Source: Bubalus kerabau
Taxonomy: Eukaryota; Chordata; Mammalia; Artiodactyla; Bovidae
Length of the DNA: 64,000 bases
Direction of reading: 5' to 3'
NCBI RefSeq assembly: GCF_029407905.1
Contig: NC_073633.1
Location: forward strand, 29,340,501-29,404,500
The notes under the pieces are model-generated. The model was not told the origin of the DNA. It saw nothing but the letters and a program-made list of their open reading frames with translations, and did not search any database. Positions 45,620 through 55,640 of the stretch are shown one piece after another. Position numbers and translations under genes: made by a program. The number at the start of each line of letters is the position of its first letter. Position 1 is the first letter of the stretch.

Positions 45620-46130
45620 TCCTTGCTGCACAGAAGTAGACAGCTGAGTCTCCAGGTTGGATGGTTGCGATGTGCAGGGGGAGATGTTTGGTGGTCTTAT
45701 TCAATAAAACAGTCAGTCTCTGGTCTTTTTTTTTCACCCATATTTGAATGAATAGCTATAAGGAGTTGGGGACCTTTTCCAGGTTCTTGCTTATACCAAG
45801 GGAAGTAGTCTGAAGCTGTGTCTGTATAAGTGCAGGTGATAACAGAGCTGTTTCCCTCCTGGACACTCAGGGTAGAAGGACGCTGCTCCACCTCGTTTCC
45901 AAGGCTGACACCTATGGAGAAAGTAGAAGTCAGAAGAAGGAGAAGGGTTGTCAGATTATTAAGTTCCACAATTTACTTTCCCTTTTCTACAATAACTAAA
46001 GAAACCTGAATAAAGTCAGTCTCAGTGTCTAACGAATATCTACTAATACACTCTGTTTCCCTTAAATCCTCAACTCACAGTCCAGCTGCAGCCGTAAGAA
46101 CGTGATCAAAACTCCAATGGGTGTCTTCAT
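45620..46130 (-). pseudogene. TRAV13: TRAV13 subgroup V segment with a homopolymer frameshift
   Basis: L-PART1 at 46130-46079 (MKTPIGVLITFLRLQLD, GTGAGT donor) and V-exon at 45911-45620 (TAG acceptor). The first half of the V-exon matches human TRAV13 (NEVEQRPSTLSVQEGNSS, TCTYTDTASDYFPWYKQEPG, LLIAIHSNMGEKK). At a run of nine A residues on the minus strand (plus-strand T run at 45726-45734) the frame slips and ends in a stop 12 codons later. Downstream, the neighbouring frame continues as a good TRAV13 strand with HIATIQPGDSAVYFCAAR and the second cysteine. Eight A residues would keep the frame. Either a true pseudogene or a homopolymer sequencing or assembly error; the anchors, splice sites and heptamer are otherwise normal. 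Confidence 0.9.
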
Positions 46131-46336
46131 TGTTTTTCCCATTTAGGATCAATTGTGGACCTCCAGTCTCCAACCAGGAGACCTGCTTCTGTTACCAAGT
46201 GATCCCTTCTTTTCTCTAGTGGTTTCTTTCATTGTCTACCCAGCCAATAAGAAAAAGGCTCTGCTTCTGCCAAAAGCCTATGCATTCAGAACCCACTCAC
46301 ATGAACCCTCCACATGTTCTGATCAGCAGAGGTGCA

Positions 46337-46350
46337 CCACCATCTGGTGG
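46337..46350 (-). promoter_or_regulatory. CTCF-like motif upstream of TRAV13
   Basis: CCACCAGATGGTGG on the minus strand, one mismatch to CCASYAGRKGGCRS, about 207 bp 5' of the TRAV13 ATG. It is nearly palindromic. Confidence 0.45.
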
Positions 46351-46463
46351 TCACATCTCTAACTACTTAACTCTGGTTAAATGTCCTTTCATGGCTGTGC
46401 CTACGAGGGACATGCATAAAAACAGCAAAGGTCAAAGAAATTTGGTCTCAGATTGAAGTAATC

Positions 46464-46842
46464 TCAATTCAGTTCAGTTCAGTCACTCAGCCATGTCCGA
46501 CTCTTTGTGACCCCATGAACCGCAGCATGCCAGGCCTCCCTGTAAATCATCAACTGCCGGAGTCCACCCAAACCCATGTCCATCAAGTCGGTGATGCCAT
46601 CCAACCATCTCATCCTCTGTCGTCCCCTTCTCCTCCTGCCCTCAATCTTTCCCAGCATCAGGGTCTTTTCAAATGAGTCAGCTCTTCGCATCAGGTGGCC
46701 AAAGTATTGGAGTTTCAGCTTCAACCTCAGTCTTTCCAATGAACACCCAGGACTGATCTCCTTTAGGATGGACTGGCTGGATCTCCTTGCAGTCCAAGGG
46801 ACTCTCAAGAGTCTTCTCCAACACCACAGTTCAAAAGGATAC
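46464..46842 (-). mobile_element. BovB LINE, 3' fragment
   Basis: Antisense: CTGAA-type end (CAGTTCAGTTCAGTCACTCA) at left through the ORF2 C-terminus. The minus frame 46808-46479 is open for 109 codons (LMLGKIEGRRRRGRQRMRWL). Confidence 0.88.
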
Positions 46843-47285
46843 CAGGACTAAAAAATCTGAATACAGACTTTAAAAACATTACATTTAATTCCCTTTTCAC
46901 TTTGAAGGAACACACACTTGCAGTTAACCAAAAAATTGAGTCATCTCTTTCTATTTGTTGATCACCATATATTTTTCCAAGCATGTTCCATCACAAAAAT
47001 TTATATGTAGCTTACATTTTATCTGTCAGGAGCACTAGACTGTTTCAACAGGACATTGAATATTGGCATCTACATCAGTTATGACAATGGCTCCATATTA
47101 GAGCTTTGTATCCATGAGAGATTTCTGGGAAGAAGGGCAAAAAAAAAAAAAAAAGTGAAATGACAGTCCTGAAGGATCTGATCTTCAGAGGAAAAAATGC
47201 TGAATTATGAATCTGGAAACCCAAAGAGGTAACAAGGGTACTTGGATGGTGTAGTACTGTGGAGGGCTGGGGCTGAGGCAGCTGC
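46843..47285. other. Spacer 3' of TRAV22, nothing recognised
   Basis: Contains a poly-A run at 47140-47154. No V anchors or repeats that I can name. Confidence 0.45.
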
Positions 47286-47324
47286 AGTTTGGGTACAGGC
47301 TGCAGGCTGCCTGGGAGCACTGTG
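47286..47324 (-). promoter_or_regulatory. TRAV22 recombination signal
   Basis: Minus strand: perfect heptamer CACAGTG at 47324-47318, 23-bp spacer at 47317-47295, nonamer ACCCAAACT at 47294-47286. Confidence 0.9.
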
Positions 47325-47844
47325 CCTCCACCACACAGAGGTAGGTGGCTGCGTCCTTCAGCTGGGAGGCTGTGATGTGTAGGGTACTATACTGCTCCTT
47401 AGAATTCACTGTGGAACTCAGCCTTTCATTCTTCTTCGTCCCTGAAGCTATGAAAAACAGCCTGGTGAGGCTCCCTCCGGGATTCTGCTGGACCCACTGC
47501 ACACTGGTCACCATCTCAGAAAAATTGCACCACAGAGTAGAGTTGGCTCCATCCTGGAGGCTCAAGACAGAAGGACTCTGCTCCACCTTCATTCCCCTCA
47601 CCCCTGCTTGGAAAGAGAGAGAAGCAAACACATATCATGTCACGGATGGGGTTTCCAGACCAGGAAAGTATCTCAGGAAACACCTGAGGATGTAGGACCA
47701 TCTAGGAGCTCCAGGTCAGCTTTCCTCCCCTCCCTCCCACTGACAGCTGTGGACACCCCCCCAGTTCCCTATCTGGGATGACCCCGACTCACAGCAAATC
47801 TGGACCCACAGAAACCCCAGAAGGGCTCCCCATTTGCTCTTCAT
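47325..47844 (-). CDS. TRAV22: T-cell receptor alpha variable segment, TRAV22 subgroup (open)
   Basis: L-PART1 at 47844-47793 (MKSKWGALLGFLWVQIC, GTGAGT donor; the GALLG core recalls the human TRAV22 leader) and V-exon at 47603-47325 (CAG acceptor), in phase. V-exon: GMKVEQSPSVLSLQDGANST, then the first cysteine in LWCNFSEMVTSVQWVQQNPG with the core tryptophan, FFIASGTKKNERLSSTVNSK, STLHITASQLKDAATYLC and a VVE end. Human TRAV22 shares the GANSTL-CNFS and SGTK-NGRLS patterns. All anchors are present and there is no stop. Its position between TRAV9 and TRAV13 differs from the human order, where TRAV22 lies further 3'. Should be functional. Confidence 0.9.
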
Positions 47845-49044
47845 GATCCCTTGCCCAGTTACTGAGGTGCCTTCACCCCTAATCTGAAGAATATAGAGTC
47901 TTGGGGCAGAGAAATTCTGTTCTTACTGTGAGTATGTTCCGCCAGAATCACTGAGTACCAATCACATCTGAGGTGAGTCAACTCACTTAACAGGAAACTC
48001 CACCCACGGTGGCCTAGTGAGACTGCAGTAAGGTCAGCAATTTCTCCAAAATTGAGGTTTGGGGGGACAGTGCAGAGAGGTAAAAGCAGTATTTCCGATA
48101 TGTGAAGTTGTAAAGAATATTTTTTCTTAAATGACTCTATGTAAGAGAAGATTGTGGGATAGTGTGTGAGGAAAGGTAGATGATATTTCTAGAAGAATTG
48201 TGTCAGGATGGATTATGTAGAACCTTGAGGAATTATAGGGAAGGATGACCCATTTTTCAAATTGCATAGTTTGGCAGAGATTTTGATAATTCAGTTATGT
48301 GAAAATTCTATCAAGGAAAACTATCTGATACATGCATTTTTTATTGCAGAAGTAAATACGATTTCTTGAAGTCAGTTAGAAACCAAGATATATAGTCAGC
48401 CTCTGCACAGAAATGATTCCAATAGAATTTGGTTGTTGAAAAACAGGACATGTGTATAATGTTCCTTCTGCCTTAATTTCCACCTCTCCCTTCCTACTGT
48501 CCAACTCTTGGACACCCTGTTGACCTACATTTGTTTCTGATCTGGCCACACTTTTTGGCTCAAATTCAGTATTGTATTTCTCCTTTCCTTCTATTTTTGT
48601 TCCCTATTTTTTCCTCTTTTTATTCTTGTTCTCTCTACTCTTGAGAAATATATGAAAAGGTAGGAGGTCTGGGGTACTGGAATAATTTCTGGATCAGTGG
48701 GTTTGGGGAATTCAGTCATAAAATTTTTTTAAATGAATCCAGGTAACACAGATGTTTTCTGTTGAGCTTCCATGCTCTCAGAGCTCAGTAGCATCCCTAT
48801 TTCTCTACCTCTGCTCAGAGAATCATCCTCACCATGGATTTATAGAGGTAAGGGCTACAGCTTTCCAAACCTTATATAGAATGACAAAGCTGAAATCTGA
48901 GATGAACTTTACACAAACACTGTTACCCTCTCCCCACCTTTGCTGTCTATAATTTGACTGTTCCCCATGCTCTCTGGGCTCCTCTCTTAACTGTTCCATC
49001 TTTGGAATCATCAGAAAAGGTCGTCATGTCTTGTAAAGCCTACA
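47845..49044. other. Intergenic stretch 5' of TRAV22
   Basis: Presumed TRAV22 promoter at the left end. No TATA box or named element is certain. A 66-codon frame at 48752-48952 has no known domain. Confidence 0.45.
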
Positions 49045-49058
49045 GTGCCCCCTAGTGG
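49045..49058 (-). promoter_or_regulatory. Perfect match to CTCF core consensus, 5' of TRAV22
   Basis: CCACTAGGGGGCAC on the minus strand matches CCASYAGRKGGCRS at all 14 positions. It lies about 1.2 kb upstream of TRAV22 and about 2.2 kb downstream of the TRAV9 copy B RSS, and points the same way as the V genes. Confidence 0.6.
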
Positions 49059-49344
49059 ACTGAAACCATCAACAAAGACCCCTTCAGACCAACAACTGCA
49101 GCATCACAAATCCCCAGTCCTGTTCACTGCATGCTTCCTGTTGAAGAAAGTAGTCAGAAAAAAACAGTCACTGCCTAGATTGAATGGAGACTAAAAGTAA
49201 ACTCTTACTCTTAAAATGTCATTTCATGGAAATTTATGCCTTAAAAAACTGATAAATTTCATCTTGTGCTTTTTTTTTCATTTCTTTAGTTCAAAATAAA
49301 TCCTTATTTATAGAAGTTGTGGTGTAAATATGCTAATTTATTAA

Positions 49345-49665
49345 AAAGAACAAAAATTTGCTATTTGCAGCAACAGGGATGGACTTGGAGGGCATTATGT
49401 TAAGTGAAATATGTCAGAGAAAGACAAATACTGTATGATATCATTTGTGTATAGAATTTAACAAACACAATAAACTAGTGAATATAACAATAAAAGCAGA
49501 CTCATAGAGAACAAACTGGTGGTTATTAGTGGGGGCAGGGCCAGTAGAGGGGTGTGAGTGTGGGATTTACAAACAATTGGGTATAAGATAGGCTTAAGGA
49601 TGTATTGTTATAACATGGAGAATATAGCCAATATTTTGTAATAACTGAAAATGGAAACTAACCTT
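49345..49665 (+). mobile_element. L1 LINE ORF2-end/3' UTR fragment
   Basis: AGCAACAGGGATGGACTTGG, TTAAGTGAAATATGTCAGAG and AAACTGGTGGTTATTAGTGG are standard sense L1 3' wording. Diverged. Confidence 0.7.
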
Positions 49666-49689
49666 TAAAATTGTTACCTAGCCATTGTT

Positions 49690-50298
49690 ATGGCTACAGT
49701 CCACAGGATCTCAAAGAGTCAGGCAGGACTGAAGCGACTGAGCACACACATACACAAGTGAAAGAAACCAATCTGAAAAGCTACATACCATATGATTCCA
49801 ACTATATGATATTCTGTATGAAGCAAAACTATGGACACAGTAAAAAGATCAGTGTTTGCAGGGGTTATAGGGAAGAAGGGAAACAATTTTATAGAACACT
49901 TTTAAGAAAAGAAAGCCTAACCAATGAATAAGAGTCAAAAAGTTTAATAGTAAAGTTTAACAAACTTGGGCAGCTCAGCTGGTAAAGAATTTGCCTGCAA
50001 TGCAGGAGACCCCAGTTCGATTCCTCAGTCGGGAAGTTCCCCTCAAGAAGGGACAGGCTACCCACTCCAGTATTATTGGTCTTCCCTGGTGGCTTATACA
50101 GTAAAGAATCTACCTGACCTGGGTTTGATTCCTGGGTTGGGAAGGTCCCCTGGAGAAGGAAATGGCAACCCACTCCAGTATTCTTGCCTGGAGAATCCCA
50201 TAGACAGAGGAGTCTGAGACAGAGGAGCCATGGACAGAGGAGTCCATGGGGTTGCAAAGAGTCGGACACAGCTGAAGTGACTAAACACAGCACAGCAC
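49690..50298 (+). mobile_element. Cluster of Bov-A/Bov-tA SINE pieces
   Basis: Three sense pieces: a Bov-A tail at about 49690-49755 (GGCTACAGTCCACAGGATCT), the head half of a Bov-tA at about 49965-50090, and a nearly complete Bov-tA at about 50091-50298 with an internal duplication of the GACAGAGGAG word. Open frames here are SINE-derived. Confidence 0.82.
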
Positions 50299-50314
50299 AC
50301 ACAAAGTTTGGGGG

Positions 50315-51286
50315 AATTCTTTGTGTTGTTCTCAATTCATTAAAGACTAACTTCCACTTCTATGCTGAGTTTAGAAAGTCATCATTGCTTGTCATAAAGA
50401 ATTGTGGAGAGCATGGCTATTCTTTGCTTACAAGAGACCTCACTCAGGACTCCTGTTTTAGTGCTTCCCAAAACCCTCAACACTCATACATGTGCACTTA
50501 TGAGGGCAACACCATCTTTCTCAATTATTCAAAGATGATCGGTGCCTTGTTTTCTTAACCTTTGCACAGTTGTTCAGCACGTATTGTGATGCATCTCACA
50601 CGAGGTCTAGGTTCCTTCTTCAACTATTCTACAAGTCTTCATTCTTCCTTATACTTCTCATCCTCTGAAATTTGTTCATAGCACTCTGTGCTGCTACTCC
50701 TTTTCTGTTCTCTGTATTTTCAGGTGTATACCCATTCTAATGTATTTACTATCTTTTAAATAAAGTCTCAGGGGGATAAAGAGATGAGTGTGAAAAAAAT
50801 CCTTTCCTCTCTTTCCACTGTTTCATTATGTATGAGATTATGTTCCTCCTCCATTCATCCTTTCTTTCTCTATTAAGAATGATAATTTTTGGAGGCTGTG
50901 GCTCTCCTATCACATGTCATGCTCTGTCAGGAAGACATTTTGCAGACCACACCTCATCTGGCACACTTTGGTTCTATGAAAGTATAGTAAGGCATAGTAA
51001 TACCCACCTGGGTGACTTGGAACAACTTGTGGAAGCAGCAGAATATGCAAAACACCACTTCATTGCTTATGAGGTTCACCTTGAAATTACTTTGACCCTG
51101 GAAAAAGAACTATTGGTGTCAGAGAGTTTTCAATTTCACTAATAAAGAGTTGAGTATGGGGAATATTCACTTCTTATCCTTATGCTTTAGCCATTTGTAT
51201 GTTTTTTGTATCAACCAGGGACTAAGAGACAAACAACCATAGGCTCTGTTGGAACCACAGTGGATCCAGGCCCCGTTGCTGCTCCG
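50315..51286. other. Duplicated intergenic flank 3' of TRAV9 copy B
   Basis: Shares wording with 31.66-33.1 kb (GGGGAATATTCACTTCT occurs in both). A 104-codon frame at 50828-51142 has no recognised domain and no open counterpart in copy A. Confidence 0.5.
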
Positions 51287-51328
51287 AGTTTGTGCTCAGC
51301 TCCCCCTGCAGTTTCTGTCACTACTGTG
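51287..51328 (-). promoter_or_regulatory. TRAV9 copy B recombination signal with a lengthened spacer
   Basis: Minus strand: heptamer-like CACAGTA at 51328-51322, then 26 bases (51321-51296) before nonamer GCACAAACT at 51295-51287. The sequence CACAGTAGTG looks like CACAGTG with an extra AGT. With normal 23-bp spacing the seven bases in heptamer position read AGTAGTG and lose CAC. Confidence 0.75.
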
Positions 51329-51789
51329 TCACTCAGAGCACAGTAGTACACAGTCGAGTCTGACTCTTGGACTGGGGCTTTCTCCAAGTGGAAGGAAGTG
51401 GTTTCTGTATTGTATGTGGCTTCAAAACCTTTGTTGGTTCCCTTGCCGTTGGCCTTCGTGGCTTTCAGGAACAGCTCCGGACCTTCTCCAGGATACTGGA
51501 CATACCAGAAAAGAATGAGGTACCCGGTGGCTGAATAAGTACAGTTCACAGTCAAGGTAGCCCCTTCCAAAAGGGTCACTTGGCCGTCCATCTGGCTCAC
51601 TGAGTCTCCACGGGTTTGTCCTAGGGGAAAATAAGAGAGTTCTCTGTGATCTTGGGCATAAAACTCTGGGATAAAACTACGCTTAAAGGTTTTGTTGACA
51701 TAACAGAAGAAAGGATCCAAATTTTTAGAGGCGTTTTTCTTACCCAGCAGGAAGAGTATCACAGTCACTAAGCCTGGAGAAGAGCTCAT
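51329..51789 (-). CDS. TRAV9: T-cell receptor alpha variable segment, TRAV9 subgroup, copy B (coding intact, RSS altered)
   Basis: L-PART1 at 51789-51744 (MSSSPGLVTVILFLL, GTAAG donor) and V-exon at 51620-51329 (TAG acceptor, phase kept through the shared glycine codon). V-exon: GQTRGDSVSQMDGQVTLLEG, then the first cysteine in TVNCTYSATGYLILFWYVQY with the core tryptophan, FEATYNTETTSFHLEKAPVQ and ESDSTVYYCALSD. It resembles human TRAV9 and differs from copy A by having an intact leader and normal tyrosines at the two positions where copy A has cysteine. Promoter side: a CTCF-like word 121 bp upstream. Coding looks functional, but the RSS carries a 3-bp insertion, so usage is uncertain. Confidence 0.9.
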
Positions 51790-51909
51790 CTCTAGAGTGT
51801 CTCCTGAATAACGTTTTTGACTCTTAACATGAAGAAATGTTGAAGTCACAGTGAGGTTTAGTTTCAGTGAAATTTAGACACACAGGAAATGTGTCTGTGT
51901 TAGGAAACT

Positions 51910-51923
51910 GCACCCCCTGGTGG
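51910..51923 (-). promoter_or_regulatory. CTCF-like motif upstream of TRAV9 copy B
   Basis: CCACCAGGGGGTGC on the minus strand, one mismatch to the core consensus, 121 bp 5' of the leader ATG; the paralogous word in copy A has three mismatches. Confidence 0.5.
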
Positions 51924-51952
51924 ACAGGGACAGAAATGCGATGCATGTATAC

Positions 51953-52168
51953 CAGAAAGAAAGTGAAGTCGCTCAGTCGGGTCCGACTCTTTGAGACCCC
52001 AAGGACTGCAGCCTGCCAGGCTCCTCCATCCATGGGATTTTCCAGGCAAGAATACTGGAGTGTGTTGCCATTTCCTTCTCCAGGGGATCTTCCCGACCCA
52101 GGGATCGAACTTGGGTCTCTCACACTGCAGGCAGACTGTTTACCAACTGAGCCACCAGGGAAGCACAG
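51953..52168 (-). mobile_element. Bov-tA SINE, specific to copy B
   Basis: Antisense: AAGTGAAGTCGCTCAGTCGG to CAACTGAGCCACCAGGGAAG. Inserted between the TRAV9 copy B promoter word and upstream DNA; copy A near 33.77 kb is uninterrupted. Confidence 0.88.
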
Positions 52169-52384
52169 GTATCCTGGTCTCCTCCCTAAATTAGAAAAAC
52201 GCATCCTTGACTTTATCCATGAGGCACATATCAGTCTTCAGGTGGAGCTTGGAAATCTGATCAACAGCTGTCAACACTTCTCAGGTCTGTTTTGTTCCTA
52301 GGACACTACCTGACATGGAAGTTCTTTAACAAAGCATTCCAGGTATTTTTGTAGCTGAGAAGATATCAATTTTCTTAAGAACTT

Positions 52385-52579
52385 TAATATAGTGTTTTAT
52401 TTATTTATTTTTTTAATTTTATTTTATCTTTAAACTTTACATAACTGCACCAGTTTTGCCAAATATCAAAATGAATCCGCCACAGGCACACATGTGTTCC
52501 CCATCCTGAACCCTCCTCCTTCCTCCCTCCCCATTCCATCCCTCCTGGGACGACCCGGAGGGATAATATAGTGTTTTAT
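52385..52579 (-). mobile_element. L1-BT 3' end with perfect 16-bp target-site duplication
   Basis: TAATATAGTGTTTTAT occurs at 52385-52400 and 52564-52579. Between them lies an antisense L1-BT 3' UTR end (T-rich, then AATATCAAAATGAATCCGCC, then TTCCCCATCCTGAACCCTCC). Copy A at about 33.99 kb has the single uninterrupted site. Confidence 0.93.
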
Positions 52580-52744
52580 ATTCTCATGTATCTATTGTGG
52601 GCCAACCTATAATCTACTTACTGTCGGAAGAGTTTGTGGCTGATTACAGAGGAAGTAATAAGAAGTTAGGTCATTATTGAGTGAATCTCTGTTTCTCAGC
52701 ATTGTACCCCAATTTATAGAAGAGTAACTGACAATTATTTGTTG

Positions 52745-52942
52745 TTTAGTTGCTGAATCAGTCAGGTCTGATTCTTTTGCAACCCTAAGGAGCCCGCTAG
52801 GCTCCTTTGTCTGTGGGATTTCCCATTCAAGAATACTGGAGTTGCCATTTTATTCCCCAGGGGATCTTCCCAACCCAGGGATCGAACTTGAGTCTCCGGC
52901 ACTGGCAGGCAGATTCTTTATCACTGAGTCACCAGGGAAGCC
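52745..52942 (-). mobile_element. Bov-tA SINE, specific to copy B
   Basis: Antisense: GTTTAGTTGCTGAATCAGTC to CTGAGTCACCAGGGAAGCCC. Absent near 34.15 kb in copy A. Confidence 0.85.
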
Positions 52943-54429
52943 CTGACTGATGTTTATTACATCCTCACTAAATATTTGCTATACCAAAAAAGTAATGAAT
53001 AAAGGGTCTTTGATTGTGGAATCACGACTACTTGAAATAAAATATTTTCTCAGTCCTAAAATAATATCATTTGTAAGAAATGTTATCTCTCTAATAAAAT
53101 TTTTAAGGGAAAAAGTCACACTGTCTTATCAATAGTCAAATAATCCTGAATTTCAGAATCATTAAAATGTTAAAATAAAAGAAATATCATAATTGAAATT
53201 ATCAAATCCTTGTAGAATTATCTAAGATCAATATCTTATTCTCCTTCTTCCTTGACTCTAAGATAAGAGGGTTGGCCTATGTAAATCAGACAAGTACTAA
53301 CCCTATTATATATTCTTAGTTGATATCTAGCCTCAAAGATACTTTCTATTCCATCTGCCACATTTTGTTGCCAAACTTTAACCAAATACTTTTCCCCCAG
53401 TGTTTGAAACCCTGAAGATGTAGATTTGTGTCAAAAGCTCAGAGCATGAGTTAGGATGCTCTTCTTTCCCAGCTTTTCAAATTGTTAAAGACCTCTGAGC
53501 CAATATTCACATGACAGCTGAAAGTAGAATTAATGAGTGAATGACTTAAAATTACACATTCTGGGCCCACCAATAACTTTATGAATCACATTATCCAGAG
53601 TTGAGACCCATGAATCTGTAATTTTTGAGAGCTCCCCAAGAAGTTGGGTTGCAGTCAGTCTGATGTTGGTTTACAAGTTTTCATTTGGGACAGATGTCCT
53701 AGATCAAGGTAGTTGTCAAAGATCAGGGAGCAACAGGATGTTCCCAGGATTACAAACATACTCAAAACCTCTCTTTTTTGAGTACCAGCAGCAAAAACAA
53801 GCACTTCTTTACCTCTCTTTTTATGACCATTCATTTTATAAAACAAAACCTCTGAGGAGTATCAAGATGAAGTTCTAAGAGGCATTCATGTTCTGTAAAG
53901 CCCTGTAACCATAAATCCCTAAACACACAGATGGAAGCTTAGCTCATTCTGTTCCTGGGAGTTCACTCTTCTCAGATTCACATCAAGGAATTTCATGAGT
54001 CCAGAGTCAGCACATGAATCATTTCCCAAATTCAGATTTAAATTTAAAAAACCAGGCTCGATACTGCTTGGATTCACACATCCCTTCCTTTCTTCTCTAC
54101 CTTCCAAATCACATAGTGAGAAACTGCCTCAAAAATATGCCCAAAGGAAATTCTGGAAAATTAGTAACAAACTTCTGTTCTGGTAGGTGAGTTTCCCTGG
54201 CAGCTCAGATGGTAAAGAATTTGCTGGCAATTCTGCTATATAGAAAGAAGGCAAACTAGGTTGTAATGATGTAGGACTTAAATGTATAGCACACGGATGC
54301 AGATAGTTGTTATCTCTACTTTAAAAAAACATAGTTTAAAGCCAATGAGTACATATAGGAGAAGTATTTTTGCATTTCGGGGTCATAAAAGAAGACTTGT
54401 ACAACACTGAAGAAAAATATTTGCTATAT

Positions 54430-55640
54430 TTTTGAATGTTAATGGCTTTATTAGTACATAGTTTTCTTTAAAACAAATTGTACCTCCTTAACTTAATAAG
54501 ATTGACACATGTATATACTTGTGAAGCCATCACCACAATCAAGATAATGAACAATGCATCACCCCAAAAGTCTCCTCTTGTCTCTTTTTAGTCCTCTCAG
54601 TCCTCTCTTCACTTCCTACTCCCATTTTCAAGCAACATTTCTCTCATAAAATAGTTTGCATATTCAGTAATTTCAAATAAATGGTATGATAAGTGCCTTT
54701 GATAACTTCTTTCATTCAGGGTAATTATTTTAAGATTCTTCCATGGTTATTATAATCATGTTTCATTCCTTTGTATTGCTGAGTAGTATTCCATTATATG
54801 GATATGATTTATCTATACATACATTTATCTATTCACCTATTGATAGACATTTAGGTTAGTCCTAGTTTGCGGCTGTTCCTGGAGAAGGCGATGGCACCCC
54901 ACTCCAGTACTGTTGCCTGGAAAATCCCATGGACGGAGGAGCCTAGTGGGCGGTAGTCCATGGGGTCCCTAAGAGTCCGACACGATTGAGCGACTTCACT
55001 TTCACTTTTCACTTTCATGCACTGGAGAAGGAAATGGCAACTCACTCCAGTGTTCTTGCCTGGAGAATCCCAGGGACGGGGGAGCCTGGTGGGCTGCCGT
55101 CTATCGGGTCGCACAGAGTCGGACACAACGGAAGCGACTTAGCAGCAGCAATAGCAGTAGTTTGCGGCTGTTACAAATAAAACGGCTATGAATATGTGTG
55201 AATAAGATTTTTTATAGTCATACTTTCATTTCTTTTGGGTCAATATTTGGGAGTGGAATGACTGGAGCCTATGTTAGGTGTATATTTGGCTTTTTTTAAC
55301 TTTCTTTTTTTTTTCTAGTAACGTTTTGCAAATTCCCTTGGATTTGATACAGAGATAATTATGCTGTCTCTGACTAAAGGTTTATTCACTTCTTCTTTTC
55401 CAAACTGTAAGACTTTTGTTCCTTTCTCTTGCCTTATTGCACTGGCTAGGACCCTTAGTACAATATTTAGTACAAATGGTGAGAGTCAAAATTCTTCCCT
55501 TATTCCTGAAATCTGAAGGAAAGCATTCAGTCTTTCACCATCAAGTGTATTTGATGTAGATTTTTTGTAGAGGACCTTTATTAAGTTAATGAATTCCCTT
55601 AAGTCCTAATTTGCTGGGAGTTTTTAATCAAGAATAGATA
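54430..55640 (-). mobile_element. Old L1 sequence, copy B counterpart
   Basis: Homologous to 35.93-37.2 kb (for example GAACAATGCATCACCC, TTGGGAGTGGAATGACTGGA). Interrupted by the Bov-A2 at 54878-55157. Confidence 0.62.
54863..55172 (+). mobile_element. Bov-A2 SINE with perfect 15-bp target-site duplication
   Basis: TAGTTTGCGGCTGTT flanks both sides (54863-54877 and 55158-55172). Between them is a sense dimeric Bov-A2 (CCTGGAGAAGGCGATGGCAC through a second monomer to GCGACTTAGCAGCAGCA). The homologous site in copy A (about 36.37 kb) is empty. Confidence 0.93.
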
